Virus record (IMG/VR): IMGVR_UViG_3300017759_000066
Span: 1 to 25,073 of that record
From: a virus
Length of the DNA: 25,073 nucleotides
Direction: 5' to 3' (one strand)
Shown here: one piece after another, positions 16,001-20,535 of the stretch
Numbering within the stretch: position 1 is the stretch's first letter
Layout of the letters: each line of letters opens with the position of its first letter
Notes under the pieces: model-generated
Database searches by the model: none
What the model was told of the DNA's origin: nothing
The model's input: only the letters and a program-made list of their open reading frames with translations
Made by a program: the position numbers and the translations under genes

Positions 16001-16975
16001 TTTTATTCAGAGTCAATATCTACTAAAGCAATATCAAATGTTTTAGAAGCTATACGTTCTCCAGAAGGAAGAACTTCAGACGGTAAATTGCTTCTTCCTC
16101 CTAGTATGCCTACAGATGATAAAATATTAGCAATAGCAGATTTAATGTATAAATCTGTAGAGCCGGGAACATTTACAAGTCTTGGAAAATTAATAGATTA
16201 TGTAGATGACTATACAGGAGAAGAACAAGAAAAACTTGGCCCTGTTAACAAGCAAGCTTTTATAACAAATATAACAGGACTTAGATTAACTAATCATAAT
16301 CCTGATACTCAATTAAAGTTTGCTGTTTCAGACTATAATAAAAAAACAAGGAATAACATTAAACCATTTTTAAAAATAGGAGAAGATTCTTCTATTTCAA
16401 TGTTAGAAACATACATAGCTCATCAAAGTAAAAATTATGAATATCAACAAGAACTTTTTGAAAAGATAAATGCATATTCTGCAATATACGGAAGATATGA
16501 AACTTATAATATTTTAAAAGATAGTGGGCTAAGTAAACCTGCGGTACTTAGTTTAATAGAGGGTGAGTTTAAACCTTCAAAGCCTCCAGTACTTGACGAT
16601 AGAGCATTAGAGGTTATAAAAAATTCTATGCTTGAAGACGATAATATATATGAAGAAATGCGTAAAACAAAACAAGAATTTAAATCTATATTTGAATCTC
16701 TTCAAAATTTAACTTTATATAATGAAGGATCTTTAAATCCTTTTGATTTAAAAGAAGAAACATTTGATAGGCTTGACAAGAATATAGGCGGTGAGGTATC
16801 TACAACTATTCCTAATGCCCCTACAGAGCCAGATGAGCGTGTTAACAAGCTTACTGGACTCCCCTACAATGAAACCGCAGGAACGGCTTATATGGACTTT
16901 GATGACCCTGTAAGGCCATTGAGTATGTCAAAGGGCGGTAAAGTACTAAAAGTATTAAAGAGGAAATGTGCTTAA
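13076..16975 (+). CDS. Large putative internal virion / DNA-ejection protein (1299 residues)
   Basis: The ATG lies three bases after the preceding stop. The N terminus reads MPKTRVKMPNGDYIQVEHLEGATDQEI, a short beta-type head of the kind that opens many large podovirus internal core proteins. Hydrophobic Gly/Ala-rich segments appear around 115-170 (GMAASIIPYIAGTGALVKAV) and near 205-225. The remainder is mostly Lys/Glu-rich helix. The C terminus ends VNKLTGLPYNETAGTAYMDF and then a basic tail (KGGKVLKVLKRKCA), a closing pattern I recall from other marine-phage giants. I see no lytic transglycosylase motif, although gp16-type proteins often have one. The assignment as a gp16-like ejection protein rests on size, head motif and position. 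Confidence 0.75.
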   Translation: MPKTRVKMPNGDYIQVEHLEGATDQEIINLAKSQTSNIKKNDVSIGTDLKRVLLDTQRDVVSLIDYLPGDAFDTDEMSELSKQKKLSELAGFGYLDTAKHIDPVTGKIKAPETGVGMAASIIPYIAGTGALVKAVPKLAMKISPKLGGVSMPKIAQYTLAGAGASQVLTDLDENLFNTVSEIFPEGTENTVIQALKADANDTQTAKRLKLLIGDLGVGVVAEGLFKVAPAMKNIITAKKPTADDITNGLMGKAEELTKMSLRRSDAESRASGVEVPVRTDLPTEKEIFRQSAKDLEQIEAQKTEGKKGIDFAKAKLMQVKQQLFTSRGYAPSKMFDIFNQTQTQQRSMITESTQVAQRLNNSLKSLADTAVQTANRDKAQKLLTSNISKYTSLPFEEQVKALSTGENITEGVAEAVLDARYLIDKLSRQIAGSKGFLKETQESIQENMGEYLRTSYKAFDDSANFVVDDVLKESVIKDLTESKISAALEKGTTLSAAKAKRLATIEIDGLLGKTNKKTLDFLAQAKRVGKFHKKNPDLDPKIKELLGEIKDPSENIILSVSKAARIYEMNNFYQIANALGKSGKYIQGPKSQSVQEKRLTTKIKGTNSILDGKFTTPEVAKFLNRQEETFSFLSKNTDGAAEVYKVFLKYKGVTQASKTVYSHVTALRNILGGMQFAVANGNLSAFNPLSKNRGQMKILYNQIRGLGDKELDEVYKKFVDLGVINTNIKVNQFRELIKISSQDFGTKTVTNFMRNNPILKGMENFYLAGDDYFKMSGFVKELEILKKARPNVSIDILEREAADIIQNTIPNYDRVSKGLKKLNYLPLGNFISFPAEIVRTSYHIVKQASKEINSGNTYLRNRGLQRLAGFTSAMVGINEASKLSANLLGWTEEERMYNTKLAEGKYEKNSNFIWYRKDDGQIAKVSTKYLDSYNTIKEPVLAVLDRIIDGELKGEQLDDYILNAATSGFLTLGTPFYSESISTKAISNVLEAIRSPEGRTSDGKLLLPPSMPTDDKILAIADLMYKSVEPGTFTSLGKLIDYVDDYTGEEQEKLGPVNKQAFITNITGLRLTNHNPDTQLKFAVSDYNKKTRNNIKPFLKIGEDSSISMLETYIAHQSKNYEYQQELFEKINAYSAIYGRYETYNILKDSGLSKPAVLSLIEGEFKPSKPPVLDDRALEVIKNSMLEDDNIYEEMRKTKQEFKSIFESLQNLTLYNEGSLNPFDLKEETFDRLDKNIGGEVSTTIPNAPTEPDERVNKLTGLPYNETAGTAYMDFDDPVRPLSMSKGGKVLKVLKRKCA

Positions 16976-17329
16976 ATGGAAAGTTTTAAATATTTTAAAT
17001 TAGAAGATTTTAACTGCCAAGAAACAGGCGAGAACGGAATGCAAGAGTACTTTATTCGTAGGTTAGACTGCTTACGAGAGGCTTGTGGTTTTCCGTTTTA
17101 TATTACTAGTGGTTATAGAAGTCCAAATCATAGCATAGAAAAAGCTAAGAAAACTCCGGGGCAACACGCTAAAGGTATAGCGGCTGACATAGCAGTTAAA
17201 GATGGAGTACAGAGAATGCAGGTTGTAAAACAAGCATGTGCTTTAGGGTTCACAGGTATTGGCGTTGCTAAAGGCTTTGTGCATGTAGATATAAGAGAGA
17301 CAAAAACCCCTGTATTGTGGGGATATTAA
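16976..17329 (+). CDS. Peptidase M15 family endolysin (D-Ala-D-Ala carboxypeptidase-like)
   Basis: A 117-residue single-domain Peptidase_M15_3 protein. The family's zinc site and signature are visible: SGYRSPNHS (45-53), GQHAKGIAAD with His64 and Asp71, and HVDIRE with His103 and Asp105, then a C-terminal Trp-Gly-Tyr. Members hydrolyse peptidoglycan peptide bonds (carboxypeptidase or endopeptidase) in the periplasm and act as phage lysins. It starts immediately after the stop of the 1299-residue gene. It lacks a signal peptide, so release by the holin is expected. Length fits a lone catalytic domain with no cell-wall-binding module. Confidence 0.93.
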   Translation: MESFKYFKLEDFNCQETGENGMQEYFIRRLDCLREACGFPFYITSGYRSPNHSIEKAKKTPGQHAKGIAADIAVKDGVQRMQVVKQACALGFTGIGVAKGFVHVDIRETKTPVLWGY

Positions 17330-17341
17330 TAGGAGCATATT

Positions 17342-17641
17342 ATGAGTGATTCAATTAAAGTGCCTACATGGGCTTTGCCTTTGATAGTTAGTTTGTTTGT
17401 TGGTGCTATTAGCTATGGTGCGGCCCAAGCAAATGCACAAGCAACCGCAAAAGAAGTAGAGCGTGTAGAAAAGATTGTAGAAAAAGTACAAGAAAGTACA
17501 ACCGACAATTCAAAGAAAACCGCCTTAAATGAGCAAATGATACAGCAGATAGCTGATGGTTTATCTCAGCAAGTAGAAATATCTAAAGCTACTGATGAAA
17601 AACTATCTAGACTTATAGATTTAATGATTGAAAAAAGATAA
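17342..17641 (+). CDS. Single-TM coiled-coil protein, possible inner-membrane spanin or holin accessory
   Basis: A 99-residue protein with AGGAG before the ATG. A short cytoplasmic N terminus is followed by one hydrophobic segment (about 10-28, WALPLIVSLFVGAISYGAA), then a long charged helix rich in Gln, Lys, Glu and Val with heptad-like spacing (VERVEKIVEKVQES). That shape, directly behind an endolysin, is typical of inner-membrane spanins and some one-TM holins. No sequence family was recognised, so the role is inferred. The stop overlaps the next start by one base (TAATG). Confidence 0.8.
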   Translation: MSDSIKVPTWALPLIVSLFVGAISYGAAQANAQATAKEVERVEKIVEKVQESTTDNSKKTALNEQMIQQIADGLSQQVEISKATDEKLSRLIDLMIEKR

Positions 17642-17832
17642 TGGAAATGGTATTCGCCCTTTTGTTTTTAGTTAATGGTGAAATAGTAGAAGATAGAACA
17701 CTTTATTATTGGAAAAAATCACATTGTATTTATATGTGTCAAGAACTATCAAGACCAAGCATAAACTACGAACCAGTTGAATGCATATGTCAAGTCCAAT
17801 GGGTAGATGAAACAGACAAAGATATAAAGTGA
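17641..17832 (+). CDS. Small Cys-containing phage protein, related to the next gene
   Basis: A 63-residue protein; a second Met codon two codons in (17647) is an equally possible start. It opens with hydrophobic VFALLFLVNGEIVEDRTLYYW, followed by C-I-Y-x-C and, 19 residues later, C-I-C. I recall small proteins with FAL..LVNGE..EDRTLY starts from other marine phages, without a known function. The four Cys and hydrophobic start suggest either a small exported disulphide protein or a metal site. It shares a pattern with the downstream gene. Confidence 0.75.
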   Translation: MEMVFALLFLVNGEIVEDRTLYYWKKSHCIYMCQELSRPSINYEPVECICQVQWVDETDKDIK

Positions 17833-18071
17833 AACAGTTGGTATTTGCATTAATGTTAGAAACATTGAGTGAAAAAGGTCTTGTTACAGAAGAAGAAGAA
17901 TACGGTGTGTGGGCTGACTTAAATAAGTGTATTTATTTTGCTAGAAGTATTAGTTTACAAGGTATTCAAGGAGAAGGTCACATTACATTTAGCGAAGCTT
18001 TTCCTATACCAGTTAAAGCTTATTGTAAGCCTAAGTATGTAAACCCCGATGAAACTGTAATATTTGATTAA
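17829..18071 (+). CDS. Small phage protein, likely paralogue of preceding gene
   Basis: An 80-residue protein with a GTG start whose TGA overlaps the stop of the previous gene (GTGA). It begins KQLVFALMLETLSEKG and then has W..LNKCIYFARSI, matching the order VFALLFLVNGE then W..SHCIYMCQEL of the preceding protein. A second Cys lies near the C terminus (AYCKPKYVNP). No known domain. The tandem layout points to an old duplication inside the lysis region. Function unknown. Confidence 0.75.
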   Translation: MKQLVFALMLETLSEKGLVTEEEEYGVWADLNKCIYFARSISLQGIQGEGHITFSEAFPIPVKAYCKPKYVNPDETVIFD

Positions 18072-18086
18072 TTATTGGAAAAAAAT

Positions 18087-18455
18087 ATGATAGTAGAACA
18101 ATTAATAGCACCTGCATCAGGACTACTAGATAAGTTTATTCCTGACGTAGATCAAAAAGCTAAGTTAGCCCACGAGATAGCTACACTTTCTGAAAAACAA
18201 CATCAGGAAATAATGCTTCAACAAATAGAGCTTGCAAAGATAGAAGCACAAGGCAGTATGCTACAGCGAACTTGGCGGCCGATGATTGGCCATTGCTGTT
18301 GGATTGGCTTAATGTACAATGTAATTATAAGTCCATTTTTAGGTATATGGTTACCAGTTCCAGAGATACAGTCTGACTTGCTTTATCCTGTATTATTAGG
18401 TATGTTAGGTATGTCAGGTATTAGAGGTGTAGAAAGAGTTAAGGGGAAAGCATAA
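18087..18455 (+). CDS. Holin, GTA_holin_3TM family
   Basis: A 122-residue protein read from the ATG at 18087, preferred because TTGGA lies seven bases upstream; an in-frame TTG at 18075 would add four residues. The N-terminal helical, charged half (KLAHEIATLSEKQHQEIMLQQIELAKIEA) leads into AQGSMLQRTWRPMIGH, the hallmark RSWRP-like junction of the three-TM gene-transfer-agent holins. Hydrophobic segments follow (about 74-94 and 102-116), then GIRGVERVKGK. Family members open the inner membrane to release the lysin. It fits with the M15 endolysin 760 bases upstream. The stop shares a base with the next ATG. Confidence 0.88.
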   Translation: MIVEQLIAPASGLLDKFIPDVDQKAKLAHEIATLSEKQHQEIMLQQIELAKIEAQGSMLQRTWRPMIGHCCWIGLMYNVIISPFLGIWLPVPEIQSDLLYPVLLGMLGMSGIRGVERVKGKA

Positions 18456-18640
18456 TGGCTGTTAAAAAGAAAAAATCTACAGTAAATAAAGCAGGAAACT
18501 ACACTAAGCCTACAATGCGTAAAAGATTATTTAATAGAATTAAAGCAGGATCAAAGGGCGGTAAGCCGGGTCAATGGTCAGCGCGAAAAGCACAGATGTT
18601 AGCTAAAGAATATAAAGCCAAAGGGGGCGGTTACAAGTAA
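18455..18640 (+). CDS. Small Lys/Arg-rich phage protein (DUF5872-like)
   Basis: A 61-residue, very basic protein with an ATG overlapping the holin stop (TAATG). It reads MAVKKKKSTVNKAGNYTKP, then MRKRLFNRIKAGSKGGKPGQ, W, SARKAQMLAKEYKAKGGGY. The same RLFNRIKAGSKGG.PGQWSARKAQ.LAK.YK..GGGY segment is widespread in environmental phages as a domain of unknown function; the DUF number is from memory. The charge suggests nucleic-acid binding, but nothing in the sequence proves it. Confidence 0.85.
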   Translation: MAVKKKKSTVNKAGNYTKPTMRKRLFNRIKAGSKGGKPGQWSARKAQMLAKEYKAKGGGYK

Positions 18641-18652
18641 GACAACAATATA

Positions 18653-18702
18653 CGTTCATCCTTATTTAAGGACGGAAGTAGGCATGGGGCCGAAGGAACG
18701 CG
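18653..18702 (+). ncRNA. Glutamine riboswitch aptamer (glnA / Downstream-peptide class)
   Basis: The sequence has the characteristic conserved blocks CGTTCATCC (18653-18661), GGACGGAAGTAGG (18670-18682) and CCGAAGGAACG (18690-18700). Folding fits the class: stem P1 pairs 18653-18657 with 18696-18700 (five pairs), P2 pairs 18659-18663 with 18668-18672 around a four-base loop, and P3 pairs 18681-18683 with 18689-18691. The class binds L-glutamine and is known from cyanobacteria and marine metagenomes, upstream of nitrogen genes or of a small downstream peptide. Here it sits in the only long non-coding gap of the plus-strand block, directly before a small YRGV-containing ORF. Confidence 0.9.
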
Positions 18703-18725
18703 ATTGATTAACAGTCAATTACGTT
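18697..18725 (+). promoter_or_regulatory. Candidate riboswitch expression platform (anti-P1 hairpin)
   Basis: AACG (18697-18700) can pair with CGTT (18722-18725). This continues inward through one mismatch, a G-U pair and the five-pair ATTGA/TCAAT stem (18703-18707 with 18715-18719), closing a seven-base loop. The first four bases are also the 3' strand of aptamer stem P1, so P1 and this hairpin exclude each other. The hairpin ends two bases before the GGAGG ribosome binding site (18728-18732). A translational switch is inferred; direction of control is not certain. Confidence 0.7.
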
Positions 18726-18737
18726 ATGGAGGTTAAT

Positions 18738-18854
18738 ATGACTAAACAACAAAACACGCAAAAAATATATAGAGGTGTTAGATACAACGCAGTTAGAAAA
18801 GAAACTTCTCAATTAAACCAAGGTGTTTATCGCGGAGTTAAGTGGAGTAAATAG
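18738..18854 (+). CDS. Downstream peptide with two YRGV motifs, under glutamine riboswitch
   Basis: A 38-residue peptide with a strong GGAGG ribosome binding site six bases before its ATG. It is basic and polar, and carries Tyr-Arg-Gly-Val twice: YRGVRY at 11-16 and YRGVKW at 31-36. YRG motifs are typical of the short proteins found after Downstream-peptide riboswitches and of the cyanobacterial DUF4278 proteins, which I cite from memory. Cyanobacterial small proteins under glutamine riboswitches include inhibitors of glutamine synthetase, but this peptide does not visibly share their sequence. The product is therefore best described as the riboswitch-linked YRG peptide. It may affect host nitrogen metabolism, which is inference. 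Confidence 0.85.
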   Translation: MTKQQNTQKIYRGVRYNAVRKETSQLNQGVYRGVKWSK

Positions 18855-18863
18855 GAGAGTAAC

Positions 18864-19016
18864 ATGAAAGTAAAAGCCCCCTCTGGTTATCATTGGATGA
18901 AGCAAAAGAATGGAGCATATAATCTAATGAAACATACTGGTAAGTTTGTACCGCACAAAGGTGCATCTTTAGAAGCTAATTTTAAAATACAAAAGTTACA
19001 TGACAAAAAGAAATGA
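18864..19016 (+). CDS. Small basic phage protein (50 residues)
   Basis: An ORF with GGAGAG as ribosome binding site and a stop overlapping the next start as ATGA. The protein reads MKVKAPSGYHWMKQKNGAYN, then LMKHTGKFVPHKGASLEANF and a Lys-rich end. I recall the P.GYHWM....Y.LMKHTGKFVPHKGAS pattern from many marine phage genomes, usually in this same cluster of tiny genes; no function is known to me. There is no membrane segment. It follows the riboswitch peptide by nine bases, so both may be on the same message. Confidence 0.85.
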   Translation: MKVKAPSGYHWMKQKNGAYNLMKHTGKFVPHKGASLEANFKIQKLHDKKK

Positions 19017-19303
19017 AAAGTTTTTTATTATGGGTACATGAAAGTTGGGAACTAGTAATGAATGCAAAAGTAAACCCACTTAGATACATTCCTGATCCTA
19101 GTCTACAAGCATATTTTACTATTGTTTTATTTACAATGTGGAGTTGTTTCTTTGGATTACTTTGTTCATATTGGGGTGGGTTGTTTGCAAGCTATGATAC
19201 TTTTACAAGCATAGTTGTTCATTTATTAATTGTTGTTCCTATTATTATAACTAATGCTGTATTTAAAGAAGCAGAAAAATATAGGATAAAAGATGGCACT
19301 TAA
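19013..19303 (+). CDS. Two-TM membrane protein
   Basis: A 96-residue protein whose ATG overlaps the previous stop. The N terminus (about 1-30) contains HESWELVMNAKVNPLRYIPD, then two hydrophobic segments: about 33-58, Phe/Trp/Cys-rich (YFTIVLFTMWSCFFGLLCSY), and about 66-84 (SIVVHLLIVVPIIITNAVF), ending in a charged tail. No domain recognised. With two membrane segments inside the lysis region it could be an accessory holin or antiholin, but it could also be a superinfection-exclusion protein. It overlaps the next gene by eleven bases. Confidence 0.8.
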   Translation: MKSFLLWVHESWELVMNAKVNPLRYIPDPSLQAYFTIVLFTMWSCFFGLLCSYWGGLFASYDTFTSIVVHLLIVVPIIITNAVFKEAEKYRIKDGT

Positions 19304-19538
19304 AAAATCTCAAAAGTCTTTAAAGTCTTGGACAAAACAAAAGTGGAGAACTAAGAGTGGTAAAAAGTCTTCTAAAACTGGCGAAAGATATCTCCCCGAA
19401 AAAGCTATAAAGGCTTTAAGTGCTAAAGAATATGCGGCAACTACGCGCAAAAAAAGAGAAGATACAAAGAAAGGAAAGCAACATTCAAAACAACCAAAGC
19501 GAATAGCTAAGAAAACGAGGTCATACAGAAAGAAATGA
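19293..19538 (+). CDS. Conserved Lys-rich phage protein (81 residues)
   Basis: A highly basic protein: LKKSQKSLKSWTKQKWRTKS at the start, a middle GERYLPEKAIKALSAKEYAA, and a Lys/Arg-rich tail. The WTKQ.WRTKSGK.S..TGERYLPEKAIKAL pattern recurs in many phages and environmental sequences as an uncharacterised family. About a third of residues are Lys or Arg, so nucleic-acid binding is plausible. It overlaps the genes on both sides (eleven bases upstream, four bases as ATGA downstream). Confidence 0.85.
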   Translation: MALKKSQKSLKSWTKQKWRTKSGKKSSKTGERYLPEKAIKALSAKEYAATTRKKREDTKKGKQHSKQPKRIAKKTRSYRKK

Positions 19539-19744
19539 GAAACATGTTTTTAATTTTATTATTTATAGGTGGATGCTCTAATATTAATCAACCTAAGTTT
19601 GAGGGTGAGTCTTTATTAAATGTAGATACATTTTATTGTCCTAAAGACACGGTTAAATATTGTGAAGGAAGAAATAAAAATAATTTAGAATGTGGATGTG
19701 TGACTCAACAATCTTTAAGTCAAGCTTTTGAATTTTTAAGATGA
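19535..19744 (+). CDS. Small lipoprotein, possible outer-membrane spanin or exclusion protein
   Basis: A 69-residue protein starting MRNMFLILLFIGGCSN. The hydrophobic stretch ends in IGGC with Cys at 14, which fits a signal-peptidase II lipobox, so a mature lipoprotein of about 56 residues is expected. The mature part has four more Cys (YCPKDTVKYCEG and LECGCV), enough for two disulphides. Lipoproteins near holins and lysins are often outer-membrane spanins, but those are usually Pro-rich and Cys-poor; this one may instead block superinfection. The start overlaps the previous stop (ATGA). Confidence 0.78.
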   Translation: MRNMFLILLFIGGCSNINQPKFEGESLLNVDTFYCPKDTVKYCEGRNKNNLECGCVTQQSLSQAFEFLR

Positions 19745-19875
19745 GTTGGTTAGAAGACTACAACGGAGATGGGACTAGGTGGTGGCACGTTATAGTTTTA
19801 CTTGTACCAATAATTAGTTTTATTGTTTATGTTCTTTTGTTTGGTGGTGAACCAGAGGTACAGATAAATGAGTAA
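19741..19875 (+). CDS. Single-TM protein (44 residues)
   Basis: A short ORF whose ATG overlaps the lipoprotein stop (ATGA) and whose 3' end overlaps the next gene by eight bases. It reads MSWLEDYNGDGTRWWHVIVL, with a hydrophobic segment at about 16-34 (HVIVLLVPIISFIVYVLLF), followed by an acidic tail. Tight overlap on both sides supports it being a gene. Possibly a small holin-type or accessory membrane peptide; unknown function. Confidence 0.75.
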   Translation: MSWLEDYNGDGTRWWHVIVLLVPIISFIVYVLLFGGEPEVQINE

Positions 19876-20158
19876 AAAGAAAGATTCTAGGTTATCAAGG
19901 GCAGGAGTCAGTGGATACAATAAACCGAAGCGTACCCCTAGTCACCCTAAGAAAAGCCACATTGTTGTGGCAAAAGAAGGTGACAAAATTAAGACGATTA
20001 GATTCGGTCAACAAGGAGCCAAAACCGCAGGTAAACCCAAGGCAGGTGAATCATCTCGTATGAAAAAGAAGAGAGCAAGTTTTAAAGCAAGACACGCTAA
20101 GAATATAGCTAAAGGCAAAATGTCTGCGGCATATTGGGCGAACCGTACCAAGTGGTGA
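19868..20158 (+). CDS. Conserved basic phage protein (DUF6321-like)
   Basis: A 96-residue, strongly basic protein with a segment RAGVSGYNKPKRTPSHPKKS, then HIVVAKEGDKIKTIRFGQQG, AKTAGKPKAGESSRMKKKRA and SFKARHAKNIAKGKMSAAYW. This nearly invariant layout occurs in a great many phages as a domain of unknown function; the number is from memory. It has a Lys/Arg/Gly composition that suits nucleic-acid binding, and no membrane segment. It is preceded by AGAGGTAC as ribosome binding site. Confidence 0.87.
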   Translation: MSKKKDSRLSRAGVSGYNKPKRTPSHPKKSHIVVAKEGDKIKTIRFGQQGAKTAGKPKAGESSRMKKKRASFKARHAKNIAKGKMSAAYWANRTKW

Positions 20159-20161
20159 GAG

Positions 20162-20323
20162 ATGAAGAAGTTCTGGAGTCTGTGGGCATTGAGCCTAGGA
20201 GAAAATGTGGAAGAAGCAGACTCAGAAGCTCATAAAGTTGCTGTCATTAAGACAGTTATTGTTGTAATAAATCTAATATGTTGTTTCTGTATTATACTAA
20301 ATACTTTAGTTCGTTATACATGA
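20162..20323 (+). CDS. Small membrane protein closing the plus-strand block (53 residues)
   Basis: The ATG lies three bases after the previous stop (TGAGAGATG). The protein reads MKKFWSLWALSLGENVEEAD, then SEAHKVAVIKT and a Cys-rich hydrophobic helix (about 31-51, TVIVVINLICCFCIILNTL). The FW.LWA..LGE...EAD..AV.(K/R)T start is one I associate with small membrane proteins of marine phages. It is the last gene on this strand; its final ten bases overlap the end of the opposing 73-residue gene. Confidence 0.8.
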   Translation: MKKFWSLWALSLGENVEEADSEAHKVAVIKTVIVVINLICCFCIILNTLVRYT

Positions 20324-20535
20324 CTCAAAGATTTTAATTCTTTTTCTAAATAGACATGCATTTCTTCTAACTTAGGTTTTGCAAGACCTACTAGTTTTTT
20401 CATAATATTTAATTCATTATCTTTAAAGACTCTAGACAAATGATTCTCAGGGACACTACTAAGTTCTGTTATAATAGTGCCACTAGAATCTATAATGACT
20501 TTAAAGCTTATGAGATTAGCTTCATTGTATTTCAC
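20314..20535 (-). CDS. Hypothetical protein after ribonucleotide reductase (73 residues)
   Basis: The GTG start lies within the last codons of the reductase gene (14-base overlap), with GGAAC seven bases upstream. The protein reads MKYNEANLISFKVIIDSSGT, suggesting a short beta hairpin, then a Lys/Glu-rich helical half (LNIMKKLVGLAKPKLEEMHVYLEKELKSL). No known family. Coding status rests on overlap spacing, orientation and ordinary composition. It is the last gene of the minus-strand block and runs into the opposing gene's stop. Confidence 0.65.
   Translation of the reverse strand: MKYNEANLISFKVIIDSSGTIITELSSVPENHLSRVFKDNELNIMKKLVGLAKPKLEEMHVYLEKELKSLSHV

Noticed and set aside
18631-18652. 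TTACAA and AATATA upstream of the riboswitch as a sigma-70 promoter.
   Set aside because: Spacing is only about ten bases, far short of the usual 17; no convincing promoter is seen.
20241-20255. CTGTC-ATTAA-GACAG inverted repeat as a terminator.
   Set aside because: Only five pairs, lies inside a gene, and has no T run on either strand.
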